Below, one piece after another: positions 45,342 through 55,145 of a stretch of DNA of 64,000 nucleotides. Where the stretch lies: the NCBI GenBank assembly GCA_018223125.1, contig JAAEZA010000004.1, positions 58,193 to 122,192 of the forward strand. Direction: 5' to 3'. The stretch comes from Paracoccaceae bacterium. GTDB taxonomy: Bacteria > Pseudomonadota > Alphaproteobacteria > Rhodobacterales > Rhodobacteraceae. Made by a program: the position numbers and the translations under genes. Position 1 is the stretch's first letter; each line of letters begins with the position of its first letter. The notes beneath the pieces are model-generated. The model was not told where the DNA came from, searched no databases, and was given only the letters and a program-made list of their open reading frames with translations.

Positions 45342-45355
45342 TTACGTAAACGTAA
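45342..45355. promoter_or_regulatory. Operator-like inverted repeat 1 (TTACGT-N2-ACGTAA)
   Basis: TTACGT AA ACGTAA, a perfect inverted repeat with a 2-bp spacer. It resembles MerR-type LiuR operators and lies 76 bp before the second MerR start. Confidence 0.7.
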
Positions 45356-45382
45356 TGCACAATCCGAGATTTTGTGTTACGT

Positions 45383-45396
45383 TTACGTACACGTAA
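45383..45396. promoter_or_regulatory. Operator-like inverted repeat 2 (TTACGT-N2-ACGTAA)
   Basis: TTACGT AC ACGTAA, again perfect with a 2-bp spacer, exactly 41 bp downstream of copy 1. A third TTACGT half-site starts at 45377, overlapping it. Confidence 0.72.
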
Positions 45397-45430
45397 GCAT
45401 CACGATTCAACTTTGAACCCGAGGTCAATC

Positions 45431-45829
45431 ATGTCTGAACCCCGTAAGACTATTCGCCAGATGTGCGAAGAATATGATGTAACCCCGCGTACTTTGCGGT
45501 TTTACGAATCAAAAGAACTTTTGTCCCCGCTGCGCGACGGACAAAAACGCCTTTATGGCAAAAGATCCCAAGCCCGCCTGAAGCTGATCCTTCAGGGCAA
45601 ACGATTCGGCTTTTCACTGGAAGAAATCCGCCAGCTGCTTGATCTTTACTATATCGGCGACCAGCAGCGCACCCAGCTGACCCAGACTTATGAACTGGGG
45701 CTGGACCGTCTGGCCGCGATGAAACAGCAACGCGATGAACTGGACCGGACCATTGCCGAGTTTGAAAAACAACTCGAGTGGGGTGCCGACTTCATCACCA
45801 AAACATTCGCGCAAGAAGCGGCAGAATAA
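45431..45829 (+). CDS. MerR-family regulator (second of tandem pair, LiuR-like)
   Basis: A 132-residue MerR protein. The DNA-binding domain is [37 protein letters not shown] (about 7-43), then [32 protein letters not shown] and a long C-terminal coiled coil ([24 protein letters not shown]). No cysteines for metal binding. GAGG precedes ATG 45431. Two perfect operator-like repeats lie directly upstream, consistent with autoregulation, and the beta-oxidation genes begin 62 bp downstream, so it is the likely direct regulator. Confidence 0.88.
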   Translation: MSEPRKTIRQMCEEYDVTPRTLRFYESKELLSPLRDGQKRLYGKRSQARLKLILQGKRFGFSLEEIRQLLDLYYIGDQQRTQLTQTYELGLDRLAAMKQQRDELDRTIAEFEKQLEWGADFITKTFAQEAAE

Positions 45830-45891
45830 GTCAGAATATACCTGCGCAACTTGCCCCCTTCCATTCAATTCCAAGACCAAGGAACACGCTA

Positions 45892-47667
45892 ATGCCAACC
45901 TATTCCGCGCCCACCAAAGACATGGCCTTTGTCCTGCATGACGTTCTTGACGTCACGAACGAAAACATTCCCGGCTATGAAGACCTGACGCCTGACTTTA
46001 CCTCCGCTGTTCTGGAAGAAGCCGGCAAGATCACCGGCGAGGTTATCGCGCCGCTGAACGTGGTGGGCGACAAAGAGGGCTGTAAGCTGGAAAACGGTGT
46101 GGTGCGCACACCGACCGGCTTTAAGGCGGCTTTTGACCAGTTCCGTGAAGGCGGCTGGACCGGCATTGCATCGGATGAGAAATACGGCGGACAAGGTATG
46201 CCTTACCTGCTGGGAATGGCTGTGTCTGAAATGGTCTCTTCCGCAAACCAGGCTTTCGGCATGTACTCCGGCCTGACCAACGGCGCATATGCCGCGATCC
46301 ACGCCCATGGCACGGATGCACAGAAAGAAACCTACCTGCCGAAAATGGTGTCCTGTGAATGGACCGGCACCATGAACCTGACAGAATCCCACTGCGGTAC
46401 CGATCTGGGCCTGATGCGCACCAAGGCGGACCCGCAGGAAGACGGTTCCTACAAGATCACCGGCCAGAAGATCTTCATCTCCTCGGGCGAGCACGACATG
46501 TCCGACAACATCATCCATCTGGTTCTGGCGAAAATCGCCGGCGGGCCGGAAGGCATCAAGGGCGTGTCCCTGTTCATCGTGCCTAAATTCATGGTGAACG
46601 AAGACGGCTCCCTTGGCGAACGCAACGGCGTTGCTGTCGGCTCTATCGAGGAAAAGATGGGCATCCACGGAAATTCCACCTGTGTGATGAACTACGACGG
46701 GGCAACCGGCTATTTGCTTGGGACCGAACACAAAGGCATGCGCGCCATGTTCACCATGATGAACCACGCCCGTCTTGGCGTGGCCATGCAGGGGCTGGCG
46801 CAGGCAGAGGCCGCCTATCAGAACGCAGTGATCTACGCCAAGGACCGCCTGCAAGGACGCGCTGTGACCGGCGTTGAAAACCCCGACGGACCGGCTGATC
46901 CGCTAATCGTGCACCCTGACGTGCGCCGCAGCCTGATGGATCAGAAATCCTTCGTCGAAGGCGCACGGGCCTTTGTTTACTGGGGCGCAATGATGATCGA
47001 CAAAGCCGAAGAGAATGGTGACAAAGACGCTGACGGCCTGATCTCGCTGCTGACTCCGGTCCTGAAAGGGTTCCTGACCGACAAGGGCTATGACATGACA
47101 GTTCAGGCCCAGCAAATTTACGGCGGTCACGGCTATATCGAAGAATGGGGCATGTCCCAGTTCACCCGCGATGCCCGCATTGCCATGATCTATGAAGGCG
47201 CGAACGGTGTTCAGGCGCTTGATCTGGTAGGGCGCAAGCTGGCACAGGACGGCGGCAAACACGTCATGGCCTTCTTTGACATGGTGAAAACCTTCATTTC
47301 CGAGAATAAGGAAAACGAAGCGATTGCCGATTTCATTGCTCCGCTGAAACAGGCTTCCAAGGATCTGCAAACTGCCGGTATGTTCTTTATGCAGGAAGGC
47401 ATGAAGAACCCGAATGCGGCGCTGTCCGGATCTTCGGACTTTATGCACCTGTTCGGCCATGTCTGCATGGGTCTGATGTGGGCGCGTATGGCAAAAGCCG
47501 CAACGTCTGCTCTTGACGCTGGCACCGATGATCCAGAGTTCTACAAGAACAAGCTCGTCACGGGGCGTTACTATATGCAGCGCCAACTGCCTGCTACCGG
47601 TATGCACCTTGCGCGGATCCAGTCCGGCGCAGAGAACGTGATGGGTTTGGACGCGGAAGCGTTCTGA
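45892..47667 (+). CDS. Acyl-CoA dehydrogenase, DmdC-like (3-methylmercaptopropionyl-CoA dehydrogenase family)
   Basis: A 591-residue extended acyl-CoA dehydrogenase. The N-terminal [21 protein letters not shown] is typical of DmdC/FadE-like proteins in Rhodobacteraceae. [23 protein letters not shown] binds FAD/substrate; the base is Glu435 in [24 protein letters not shown]; a C-terminal domain follows. Length fits DmdC, which acts in DMSP demethylation, but the neighbouring thiolase and FadJ genes argue for straight-chain beta-oxidation. It heads the degradative genes after MerR. The 5590 protein is a shorter paralogue. Confidence 0.87.
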   Translation: MPTYSAPTKDMAFVLHDVLDVTNENIPGYEDLTPDFTSAVLEEAGKITGEVIAPLNVVGDKEGCKLENGVVRTPTGFKAAFDQFREGGWTGIASDEKYGGQGMPYLLGMAVSEMVSSANQAFGMYSGLTNGAYAAIHAHGTDAQKETYLPKMVSCEWTGTMNLTESHCGTDLGLMRTKADPQEDGSYKITGQKIFISSGEHDMSDNIIHLVLAKIAGGPEGIKGVSLFIVPKFMVNEDGSLGERNGVAVGSIEEKMGIHGNSTCVMNYDGATGYLLGTEHKGMRAMFTMMNHARLGVAMQGLAQAEAAYQNAVIYAKDRLQGRAVTGVENPDGPADPLIVHPDVRRSLMDQKSFVEGARAFVYWGAMMIDKAEENGDKDADGLISLLTPVLKGFLTDKGYDMTVQAQQIYGGHGYIEEWGMSQFTRDARIAMIYEGANGVQALDLVGRKLAQDGGKHVMAFFDMVKTFISENKENEAIADFIAPLKQASKDLQTAGMFFMQEGMKNPNAALSGSSDFMHLFGHVCMGLMWARMAKAATSALDAGTDDPEFYKNKLVTGRYYMQRQLPATGMHLARIQSGAENVMGLDAEAF

Positions 47668-47685
47668 GCAACACACTGAAGACAC

Positions 47686-47705
47686 GGGTGGCAGCATTGC
47701 CACCC
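47686..47705 (+). other. Intercistronic hairpin after the first dehydrogenase
   Basis: GGGTGGCA (47686-47693) / TGCCACCC (47698-47705), a perfect 8-bp stem with loop GCAT and no T-tract. It lies between the two dehydrogenase genes. Confidence 0.75.
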
Positions 47706-47728
47706 TCTCACGTTAAGGGAGAGAGACC

Positions 47729-48883
47729 ATGACCATCCCCAACCTGTCATCTGAATGGATGACGGACGAGCACAAGATGCTCGAAGAGATGACAACCCAG
47801 TTTATCGAGACCGAATGGGCGCCAAAGTTCGAAAAATGGCGCAAACAAGGTGAAATGGATCGCGAGACCTGGCAACAGGCCGGTGAACTTGGCCTGCTTT
47901 GCCCGTCCATTCCAGAAGAATACGGCGGGGCCGGTGGCGATTTCGGCCATGAAGCGGTGATCCTGATGGCCGGTTCGCGCCAGAACCTTGCAAGCTGGGG
48001 TCACGGCATCCATTCGGGCATTGTCGGCCACTATATCCTGCATTGCGGCACCGAAGAGCAGAAGAAACGCTGGCTGCCCAAACTGGTTTCCGGCGAACTG
48101 GTGGGCGCACTTGCCATGACCGAGCCTTCCGGCGGCTCTGATGTGCAGGCGATCAAAACCAAGGCGATCAAGGATGGCAACAGCTACAAACTGAACGGCC
48201 AGAAGACCTTTATTACCAACGGCCAGCACGCGAACCTTATCCTTGTCGCCGCCAAGACCGACCCGACCCAAGGGGCCAAGGGCACATCCCTGATGGTTCT
48301 GGAAACAGACGGTGCAGAAGGCTTCCAGCGCGGGCGCAATCTGGACAAGATCGGCATGAAGGCTGCGGATACGTCCGAGTTGTTCTTTGACAACGTGGAA
48401 ATTCCGCCGGAGAACCTGCTGGGTGGCGAAGAAGGCCGCGGCTTCTATCAGATGATGCAGCAGCTTCCGCAGGAACGTCTGATCATCGGCTGCGGCGCTG
48501 TTGGCGCAATGGAAGGTGCCGTCGCGAAAACCGTTGAATACTGTAAGGAACGTCAAGCCTTTGGCGGACCTTTGACCCAGTTCCAGAACACCCGCTTCAA
48601 ACTGGTTGAATGTGCAACCAAAACCCAAGTGGCACGGGCCTATCTCGACACGCTGATCGCTACCCACCTGCGCGGCGAGTTGACTGTGGAACAGGCGGCT
48701 ATGTCGAAATACTGGCTGACCGACACCCAAGGCGAAGTTCTGGACGAATGTCTGCAATTGCACGGCGGTTACGGCTTTATGTCGGAATATGCGGTGGCAG
48801 AGATGTACACGGACGCCCGCGTCCAGCGCATCTACGGCGGCACCAACGAGATCATGAAAGAACTGGCGAGTCGTTCGCTCTGA
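47729..48883 (+). CDS. Acyl-CoA dehydrogenase, LCAD-like
   Basis: A 384-residue standard-length acyl-CoA dehydrogenase. [20 protein letters not shown] and GQKTFITNG bind FAD and substrate. The C-terminal site where short/medium-chain enzymes carry Glu reads RIYGGTNEI, with Gly. The catalytic Glu is instead at the alternative position, Glu249 in QQLPQERLI, as in long-chain and isovaleryl-CoA dehydrogenases. It catalyses the first step of beta-oxidation, reducing ETF. AGGGAGAGAG precedes the ATG. Flanked on both sides by intercistronic hairpins. Confidence 0.9.
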   Translation: MTIPNLSSEWMTDEHKMLEEMTTQFIETEWAPKFEKWRKQGEMDRETWQQAGELGLLCPSIPEEYGGAGGDFGHEAVILMAGSRQNLASWGHGIHSGIVGHYILHCGTEEQKKRWLPKLVSGELVGALAMTEPSGGSDVQAIKTKAIKDGNSYKLNGQKTFITNGQHANLILVAAKTDPTQGAKGTSLMVLETDGAEGFQRGRNLDKIGMKAADTSELFFDNVEIPPENLLGGEEGRGFYQMMQQLPQERLIIGCGAVGAMEGAVAKTVEYCKERQAFGGPLTQFQNTRFKLVECATKTQVARAYLDTLIATHLRGELTVEQAAMSKYWLTDTQGEVLDECLQLHGGYGFMSEYAVAEMYTDARVQRIYGGTNEIMKELASRSL

Positions 48884-48893
48884 TAACAGCACC

Positions 48894-48916
48894 GCTCCGG
48901 CCCGACGGGCCGGAGC
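48894..48916 (+). other. Intercistronic hairpin after the LCAD-like gene
   Basis: GCTCCGGCCC (48894-48903) / GGGCCGGAGC (48907-48916), a perfect 10-bp GC-rich stem with loop GAC, not followed by T's. It lies 11 bp after the stop codon. Confidence 0.78.
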
Positions 48917-48976
48917 TTCCCGAATTGCGCGACGACGGGCAAGCCCCGGACAGTCCCCACCAAAAAAGGACGGAAT

Positions 48977-49609
48977 ATGGCTGATATGAAACTCTACTGC
49001 ATGGGCGAAAGCGGAAACGCCTATAAATGTGCCCTCCCGCTTGAACTGTCCGGTCTCAACTGGGAACCGGTCTGGGTTGATTTCTTCAACGGCGAAACCC
49101 GTACCCCCGAATTCCGCAAGGACATTTCCGTCATGGGCGAGGTTCCTGTGCTGGTCCACGGCGATGTCAAACTGACGCAATCCGGCGTCATTCAAAGCTA
49201 CATCAGCGAATTGACCGGAAAATTCGAAGGCGAAACCGCTCAGGAAAAACGCGAAGTCCTGCGCTGGGTGCTTTGGGACAATCATAAGATGTCCTCTATG
49301 GCCGGCATGACCCGTTTCCTGATGAACTTCCTGCCCGAAGACAAACGCCCGCAAGAAGTCATCGGCTTCAATCTCGGCCGCCTGAAGGCCGCTTACGCTG
49401 TGCTCGACGCCGCGCTGGAGGGACGCGACTGGCTGGTCGGCAACGGTCCGACCCACGCCGATTTCTCGTGCTGCGGCTATCTTTTCTACCCTGAAAACTT
49501 CGGCTTTGACCGGAATGAATGGGCCAATATCAACCGCTGGCTTGGCAATATCGAAGGATTGGAGGGCTACAAGACACCTTACGATCTGATGCCTCGCTCG
49601 GCTGCCTAA
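48977..49609 (+). CDS. Glutathione S-transferase family protein
   Basis: A 210-residue GST. The thioredoxin-like domain starts MKLYCMGESGNAYKCALPLELSGLNWEPVWVDF with Ser11/Asn13 at the glutathione site; the cis-Pro is in GEVPVLVHGDVKLTQSGVIQSYI (about 54-76), where QSG-VI binds the gamma-glutamyl group. The helical C-terminal domain includes GRDWLVGNGPTHADFSCCGYLFY. Its place inside the beta-oxidation operon suggests detoxifying reactive enoyl- or unsaturated intermediates, or a substrate-specific step; that is inference. Confidence 0.88.
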   Translation: MADMKLYCMGESGNAYKCALPLELSGLNWEPVWVDFFNGETRTPEFRKDISVMGEVPVLVHGDVKLTQSGVIQSYISELTGKFEGETAQEKREVLRWVLWDNHKMSSMAGMTRFLMNFLPEDKRPQEVIGFNLGRLKAAYAVLDAALEGRDWLVGNGPTHADFSCCGYLFYPENFGFDRNEWANINRWLGNIEGLEGYKTPYDLMPRSAA

Positions 49610-49639
49610 ACCGAACAACCAACTCAAGGGACCATACAC

Positions 49640-50854
49640 ATGACCCACGATGCTTATATCTATGACACTGTCCGCTCTCCGCGGGGTAAAGGTAAAAAAG
49701 ACGGTTCTTTGCACGAAGTCTCTGCCGTGCGTCTGTCCGCCGAAGTCCTGAACCAGCTTCAGGCCCGTACCGGCTTTGACAGCAAGGATGTGGACGATCT
49801 GATTTGGGGCAACGTGTCCCAGGTCGGCGAACAGGGCGGCTGTCTGGCCCGTTCTGCCGTGCTCTACTCCGATCTGGACGAGAGCGTTGCCGGTGTGTCC
49901 GTAAACCGCTTCTGCGCCTCCGGTCTGGAAGCCGTTAACATGGCCGCCGGTCAGGTGATGGGCGGCATGGGCAATGCCTATATCGCCGGTGGTGTAGAAT
50001 CCATGTCCCGCGTACCGATGGGTTCGGACGGTGGCGCGATTGCTGTTGACCCGACACTGGCGATGAAAGCCTATTTCGTACCGCAAGGCATATCCTCGGA
50101 CATTATCGCCACCAAATACGGCTTCAGCCGTGACATGTGTGACGAATACGCCGTGGAATCCCAAAAGCGCGCGGCGCAGGCGCAAAAGGAAGGCCGGTTT
50201 GACAAATCCGTCTTCGGCATCACAGACCAGAACGGTCTGGAAATCCTCGGCCACGACGAAATGGTGCGCGGCGAAACCGACATGCAAACGCTCGGCGCGC
50301 TGAACCCGTCGTTCAAGGCCCAAGGCGAAGTCATGCCCGGTTTTGATGCGATCGCCCTGCTGAAATATCCGGAGCTGGAAAAAATCAACCACGTGCACCA
50401 CGCAGGCAACTCCTCGGGTATCGCGGACGGTGCGGCTGCGGTTCTGATCGGCAACAAGGAATTTGGCGAAAGAAACGGTCTGAAACCCCGTGCGCGGATC
50501 AAGGCGACAGCCAAAATCGGCACCGACCCGACCATCATGCTGACCGGCCCAGTTCCCGTCACAGAACGCATTCTGGAACGCACCGGCATGAATATCGGTG
50601 ACATCGACCTGTTCGAAGTGAACGAAGCTTTCGCCTCTGTGGTGCTGCGTTTCCAACACTACTTCAACGTGGATCACGCCAAACTGAACGTAAACGGCGG
50701 CGCAATCGCCATGGGCCACCCGCTCGGCGCGACCGGCGCTGTGATCCTTGGCACGCTGCTGGACGAAATGGAACGCTCTGACAAGGAAACCGGATTGGCC
50801 ACATTGTGCATCGGCTCCGGCATGGGTGCAGCCACCATACTCGAGCGCGTTTGA
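49640..50854 (+). CDS. fadA: Acetyl-CoA C-acetyltransferase (3-ketoacyl-CoA thiolase)
   Basis: A 404-residue degradative thiolase. The acyl-accepting Cys92 lies in [20 protein letters not shown] (about 336-340) and [16 protein letters not shown] carry the catalytic histidine, and [13 protein letters not shown] holds the second cysteine. Length and motifs match FadA-type thiolases, which cleave 3-ketoacyl-CoA with CoA. It is followed by the FadJ-type gene 35 bp downstream; the pair is the classic fadA-fadB/J combination. Confidence 0.93.
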   Translation: MTHDAYIYDTVRSPRGKGKKDGSLHEVSAVRLSAEVLNQLQARTGFDSKDVDDLIWGNVSQVGEQGGCLARSAVLYSDLDESVAGVSVNRFCASGLEAVNMAAGQVMGGMGNAYIAGGVESMSRVPMGSDGGAIAVDPTLAMKAYFVPQGISSDIIATKYGFSRDMCDEYAVESQKRAAQAQKEGRFDKSVFGITDQNGLEILGHDEMVRGETDMQTLGALNPSFKAQGEVMPGFDAIALLKYPELEKINHVHHAGNSSGIADGAAAVLIGNKEFGERNGLKPRARIKATAKIGTDPTIMLTGPVPVTERILERTGMNIGDIDLFEVNEAFASVVLRFQHYFNVDHAKLNVNGGAIAMGHPLGATGAVILGTLLDEMERSDKETGLATLCIGSGMGAATILERV

Positions 50855-50889
50855 TCGCGTCCCGAAACAGATACAGATAGAGAAAACAC

Positions 50890-53094
50890 ATGACAGATTT
50901 TCACTACAAACTCGACGACGACGGCATCGCCATCATCACATGGGACTGCCCCGACAAATCCATGAACGTTATGTCCGAAACCGGCTTTGCCGAGTTGAAC
51001 GACCATATCGACACGGTGCTGGGCGATGATGCAATTAAAGGCGCGATCATCACTTCCGGCAAGGACAGCTTTGCCGCAGGTATGGACCTGACGGTTCTGG
51101 CGGAATGGAAGGAAAAGGGCGGCGAAAATCCGGCCCGCGCGCTGATGGACGGCGTGATGCAGGGCCATGAGGTCATGCGCAAGATCGAACGCGCAGGAAT
51201 GGACCCGAAAACCAACAAGGGTGGCAAACCGATTGTGGCCGCGATGCCAGGCACCGGACTTGGCATCGGTCTGGAAATCCCGCTGGCCTGTCACCGCATC
51301 TTTGCGGCGGACAACCCCAAAGCCAAAATCGGCCTGCCTGAAATCATGGTCGGTATCTTTCCGGGCGGTGGCGGCACCACCCGTCTGGTGCGCAAACTGG
51401 GCGTAATGAACGCCTCCTCCTTCCTGCTGGAAGGTAAAACCGTCGCGCCAGCCAAAGCCAAAGCTGCCGGTCTGATCGACGAGGTTGTGCCTGCGGACGA
51501 ACTGATTTCTTCCGCCAAGGCGTGGATTGAATCCGCCACAGACGCCGATCTGGTGAAACCATGGGATGCGAAGGGCTATAAAATGCCCGGCGGCACCCCT
51601 TACCACCCCGCCGGTTTCATGACCTTTGTCGGTGCAACCGCGATGGTGCACGGCAAGACCCAAGGCGCCTTTCCTGCAGCCAAAGCCATGCTTGCCGCCG
51701 TCTATGAAGGTGCATTGGTCCCGTTTGACCAGGCGATCCGGATTGAAGCCCGCTGGTTTACCAACATCCTGCTGAACCCGTCCTCCAGCGCGATGATCAA
51801 CTCCCTTTTCATCAACAAGGGTGCTTTGGAAAAAGGCGCTGTGCGTCCCAAAGGCATTCCCGACCAGTCCGTCAAGAAAGTCGGCGTTCTGGGCGCTGGT
51901 ATGATGGGTGCAGGTATCGCTCTGGTTTCGGCCCTTGCTGGTATCGAAGTGGTTCTGGTGGACCAGACACAGGAAGCCGCCGACAAGGGCAAGGCCTATT
52001 CCGAAGCCCACGCCGACAAAGGCATCGCGCGGAAGAAATCCACGCCCGAGAAGAAAGAAAAACTGCTTTCTCTGATTACAGCAACCACCGATCTTGAGGC
52101 GCTCAAAGGCTGCGATCTGATCGTTGAAGCGGTGTTCGAAGATGTGGGCGTCAAAGCAGAGATGACCAAAAAGGTAGAGGCCATCGTGGGCGAGGATTGC
52201 ATCTTTGCCACCAACACCTCCACCCTGCCGATCACGCAACTGGCCAAAGCCAGCCAGCGCCCGGAACAGTTCATCGGCATCCACTTCTTCTCGCCGGTGG
52301 ACAAGATGCTGCTGGTGGAAATCATCAAGGGCAAGGAAACCGGTGATCGCGCTGTGGCCAAATCGCTCGACTATGTGCGCCAGATCCGCAAGACCCCGAT
52401 TGTTGTAAACGACGAACGTTTCTTCTACGCCAACCGCTGCATCATTCCTTACGGTGCCGAAGCCAACCGGATGGTGGCCGAAGGGGTGGAACCTGCCCTG
52501 ATCGAAAACGCAGCCAAGCAACTGGGCTTCCCGCTCGGCCCGCTCCAGCTCGGGGATGAAACCTCGATTGATCTGGCTGAAAAGATCATGCGCGCCACCA
52601 AAGCCGCCCTTGGCAACGCCTATCCGGCCTCCAACGGTGATGACGTGGTGCAAAAGCTGTTCGACATGGGCCGTCTGGGGCGCAAGACCAAAGCCGGTTT
52701 CTACGACTACGACGAAAAAGGCAAACGCACCGGCCTGTGGAAAGGCCTTGGCGATCACTTCCCTGTTGCCGAAGACCAGCCGAGCCTGACAGACGTACAG
52801 CACCGTCTGGCAATGGCGCAGGTTCTCGAAGCGGTCCGTGCGCTGGAAGAAGGCGTGCTGGAAGACATCCGCGAAGGCGATGTGGGCGCGATCCTCGGCT
52901 GGGGCTTCATGCCCTGGTCCGGCGGCCCGTTCTCATGGCTCGATATCCTCGGCTCGCAAAAAGCCGTCGAGATCTGCGAAGACCTCGCCGCCCGTTACGG
53001 GGACCGGTTCACCCCCCCTGCGCTGCTGAAGGAAATGGCGCAAAACGGCGAAAGCTTCTACGGTCGTTTCGGCGCGGACGCAAAAGCCGCCTAA
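50890..53094 (+). CDS. fadJ: Multifunctional enoyl-CoA hydratase/3-hydroxyacyl-CoA dehydrogenase (FadB/FadJ-type)
   Basis: A 734-residue fusion. The N-terminal crotonase domain (about 1-190) has the oxyanion segments [14 protein letters not shown] and [49 protein letters not shown] with the catalytic Glu residues. The dehydrogenase domain starts [30 protein letters not shown] (NAD motif, about 331-360), then [16 protein letters not shown] with the His, and the C-terminal 3HCDH repeat. It performs steps 2 and 3 of beta-oxidation. A strong terminator follows, ending the operon. Confidence 0.94.
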   Translation: MTDFHYKLDDDGIAIITWDCPDKSMNVMSETGFAELNDHIDTVLGDDAIKGAIITSGKDSFAAGMDLTVLAEWKEKGGENPARALMDGVMQGHEVMRKIERAGMDPKTNKGGKPIVAAMPGTGLGIGLEIPLACHRIFAADNPKAKIGLPEIMVGIFPGGGGTTRLVRKLGVMNASSFLLEGKTVAPAKAKAAGLIDEVVPADELISSAKAWIESATDADLVKPWDAKGYKMPGGTPYHPAGFMTFVGATAMVHGKTQGAFPAAKAMLAAVYEGALVPFDQAIRIEARWFTNILLNPSSSAMINSLFINKGALEKGAVRPKGIPDQSVKKVGVLGAGMMGAGIALVSALAGIEVVLVDQTQEAADKGKAYSEAHADKGIARKKSTPEKKEKLLSLITATTDLEALKGCDLIVEAVFEDVGVKAEMTKKVEAIVGEDCIFATNTSTLPITQLAKASQRPEQFIGIHFFSPVDKMLLVEIIKGKETGDRAVAKSLDYVRQIRKTPIVVNDERFFYANRCIIPYGAEANRMVAEGVEPALIENAAKQLGFPLGPLQLGDETSIDLAEKIMRATKAALGNAYPASNGDDVVQKLFDMGRLGRKTKAGFYDYDEKGKRTGLWKGLGDHFPVAEDQPSLTDVQHRLAMAQVLEAVRALEEGVLEDIREGDVGAILGWGFMPWSGGPFSWLDILGSQKAVEICEDLAARYGDRFTPPALLKEMAQNGESFYGRFGADAKAA

Positions 53095-53117
53095 ACGCAT
53101 AGCAGCAGACCCAAAAG

Positions 53118-53149
53118 AAAGCCCCGCAGCAGCCTGCGGGGCTTTTTCG
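53118..53149 (+). terminator. Intrinsic terminator of the beta-oxidation operon
   Basis: A 12-bp stem AAAGCCCCGCAG (53118-53129) / CTGCGGGGCTTT (53134-53145) with loop CAGC, followed by T's. Confidence 0.93.
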
Positions 53150-53170
53150 TTTTCAGACCGGCCCCCTGCT

Positions 53171-53213
53171 TCTTCTGGCCAAAAATATTCCGGGGTCAGG
53201 GGCAGCGCCCCTG
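53171..53213 (-). repeat. Rhodobacteraceae-type 3' intergenic repeat with hairpin
   Basis: Read on minus: CAGGGGC-GCT-GCCCCTG, then ACCCCGG, AATATTTTT, GGCCAGAAGAAG. The order 'GGGGC hairpin, CCCCGG, (A)TATTTTTGGCCAGAAGAAG' is, from memory, a recurrent element after genes in Rhodobacteraceae. It lies just downstream of the 53229 permease stop and can act as its terminator. Confidence 0.6.
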
Positions 53214-53228
53214 AAAATCCCGCGCAGG

Positions 53229-54137
53229 TTACTTTTGCAGGGCGACCCGCTTGTTCGGCTTTTCACGCCACAGAACCAGCAGTCCGCCCCCGATAATCAG
53301 CAGAACACCGGGGAAGATCTTGTCGAACGGCGCTTCGCCAAAGACCAGCCAGCCCATCGTAAAGGCGGAAATCAGTCCGAAGTAGTTGAACGGCGCCAGC
53401 AAGCTCGGCTCTGCCATTCGCACGGAAACCAACATACAGATCACGCCGCAGCCGCCCAACAGGGCCATAATGGTGATCTGGATTGCATCCTGCATATTAT
53501 CGATTCCAGCAAAACCCGTGGTCAGCAGCACGACGATCACATTCACAACAGCCGCCGCGACAGCCGAATAGAGGTACAACAGGGCGTTTGACACTGAAGT
53601 ATCCACCAGCCGGACCGTTACCATCGACAAGGCATAGCAGAAGGCCGCAGCAAGGGGCAGCAGAGCGTACAGGTTAAAGCTGTCTCCCGTGGGCCGCACG
53701 ATCCAGACCGCCCCCGCAAAACCGAGCACAACCGCAACAGACCGCCAGATTCCCACCCGCTCGCCCAGCAAAGGCACCGACAGCAGGACCACGAACAGCG
53801 ACATGGTGTAACCAAGTGCCGCGACCAGCGCGAATTCCGTCTGGCCAAGCGCGATGTACCAGAACAGCTGCGCCAGCGTCACCATCAACCCGCGTCCGAA
53901 TGCCAGTTTCCATTGCGGGATTATCAGGCGGCGGGGATGGGTGCGCAGTTCGCCGCTCCAGAGCATCAGGATAATCGCGGGGATCATACCGATCACATTG
54001 CGATAGGCCGACAGTTCCAGCGCGCTGTAGCGGGGCAGCAGTGTCTTGATGAACACCGACATTCCGTCCAGAAACACAATCCCGAGCAACAGCACCAGCA
54101 GGGCGCGCACCAGATTGGAGCGGAAGAACCCGCCCAC
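53229..54137 (-). CDS. EamA/DMT-family permease
   Basis: A 302-residue ten-helix permease with two EamA repeats (helices begin LVRALLVLLLGIVFLDGMSVFI, second repeat near residue 150). GERVGIWRSVAVVLGFAGAVWIVRP and FLIFGEAPF-like GWLVFGEAPFDKIFPGVLLIIGGG are family signatures. The start codon is GTG (54137) with AGGAGGG seven bases upstream. Substrate unknown; it resembles the 14483 permease but is not a close copy. Confidence 0.86.
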   Translation of the reverse strand: MGGFFRSNLVRALLVLLLGIVFLDGMSVFIKTLLPRYSALELSAYRNVIGMIPAIILMLWSGELRTHPRRLIIPQWKLAFGRGLMVTLAQLFWYIALGQTEFALVAALGYTMSLFVVLLSVPLLGERVGIWRSVAVVLGFAGAVWIVRPTGDSFNLYALLPLAAAFCYALSMVTVRLVDTSVSNALLYLYSAVAAAVVNVIVVLLTTGFAGIDNMQDAIQITIMALLGGCGVICMLVSVRMAEPSLLAPFNYFGLISAFTMGWLVFGEAPFDKIFPGVLLIIGGGLLVLWREKPNKRVALQK

Positions 54138-54149
54138 AACGCGGCCCTC

Positions 54150-55145
54150 CTATTCCAGACCTTTTTCGCGGAACAGCTTGCCCAGATCGGCTTCGGGACG
54201 GGCGCCGATGTGGCTGATGATCTCGCCCGCAGCGATACAGCCCATGCGTCCGCAGGTCAGCATGTCGCGCCCGTTGACCAGCCCGTGCAGGAAACCGGCG
54301 GCAAACAGATCGCCCGCGCCGGTGACATCCACAACTTTGGCAGCTTCGGCGGGAGCTTCGGTGCGCTCGCCATTTCGCACGATTATCGCGCCCTTGGCCC
54401 CGACCGTGCAGGCGACGATCTCTACCCGCTCTGCGGCTTGGGCGATGCTTTCGTCCAGCGTTTCAGCAGGGTACATGGCCGCCATTTCGTGTTCGTTACA
54501 GAACAGCAGGTCAATATGATCGCGGATCATGTCGCGGAAGGCCTGATGGTGGCGATCCACACAGAAGGGATCGGAAAGGGTGACGGAAACCTTGCCGCCG
54601 GTGCTCTTGCACGCTTCAATCGCCTTGGCGAAAGCCGCTTTGCTTTCGGACCCGTCAAAACGATAACCTTCAAGATAGATCCATTCCGCATCGGCCATCA
54701 TATCCGTATCGATGTCGTCCGGTCCCAGATGCTCTGACACGCCAAGATACGTGTTCAGCGACCGTTCGCTGTCCGGTGTTACCAGAACCATGCACCGGCC
54801 CGTTTCATGGGTTTCGGATTTGGGCGAGCGGGGCACGTCGTAATCGGCCCCCTGTGCGCGCATGTCATGGGCAAAAATATCGCCAAGCTGGTCGGCTTTG
54901 ACCTTGCCCACATAAGCAGTCCGCCCGCCAAGTGCCGCAATCCCTGCAATCGTGTTGGCCGCAGAGCCACCTGAAATTTCCGTTGCCGGTCCCATCATGC
55001 CATAGAGCTCTGCCGCGCGATCCGTATCGATCAACTGCATGATGCCTTTTTCTACGCCGTTGTCGGACAGGAAACTGTCATCACAATTTGCCAGAACATC
55101 GACGAGCGCGTTGCCGATGCCGACAACCTGATATTTCTTAGTCAC
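54150..55145 (-). CDS. Adenosine kinase / PfkB-family sugar kinase
   Basis: A 331-residue ribokinase-fold kinase. The first signature, GGSAANTIAGIAALGGRTAYVGKVKADQLGD (about 59-89), and the second, VVDVTGAGDLFAAGFLHGL with the catalytic Asp (about 287-305), are both clear. The N-terminal YQVVGIGNALVDVLANCDDSFL matches alphaproteobacterial adenosine kinases. It probably phosphorylates adenosine to AMP in salvage. The start is GTG at 55145, overlapping the nth stop by 4 bp (GTGA). Confidence 0.87.
   Translation of the reverse strand: MTKKYQVVGIGNALVDVLANCDDSFLSDNGVEKGIMQLIDTDRAAELYGMMGPATEISGGSAANTIAGIAALGGRTAYVGKVKADQLGDIFAHDMRAQGADYDVPRSPKSETHETGRCMVLVTPDSERSLNTYLGVSEHLGPDDIDTDMMADAEWIYLEGYRFDGSESKAAFAKAIEACKSTGGKVSVTLSDPFCVDRHHQAFRDMIRDHIDLLFCNEHEMAAMYPAETLDESIAQAAERVEIVACTVGAKGAIIVRNGERTEAPAEAAKVVDVTGAGDLFAAGFLHGLVNGRDMLTCGRMGCIAAGEIISHIGARPEADLGKLFREKGLE

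Noticed and set aside
47747..50719. 990-codon open frame on minus
   Set aside because: It is the antisense of the LCAD-like, GST and thiolase genes, whose motifs and ribosome-binding sites are clear. The translated product is His/Arg-rich without any family motif; it reflects codon bias in a GC-rich genome.
50674..52803. 709-codon open frame on minus
   Set aside because: Antisense shadow of the FadJ-type gene; no recognisable domain.
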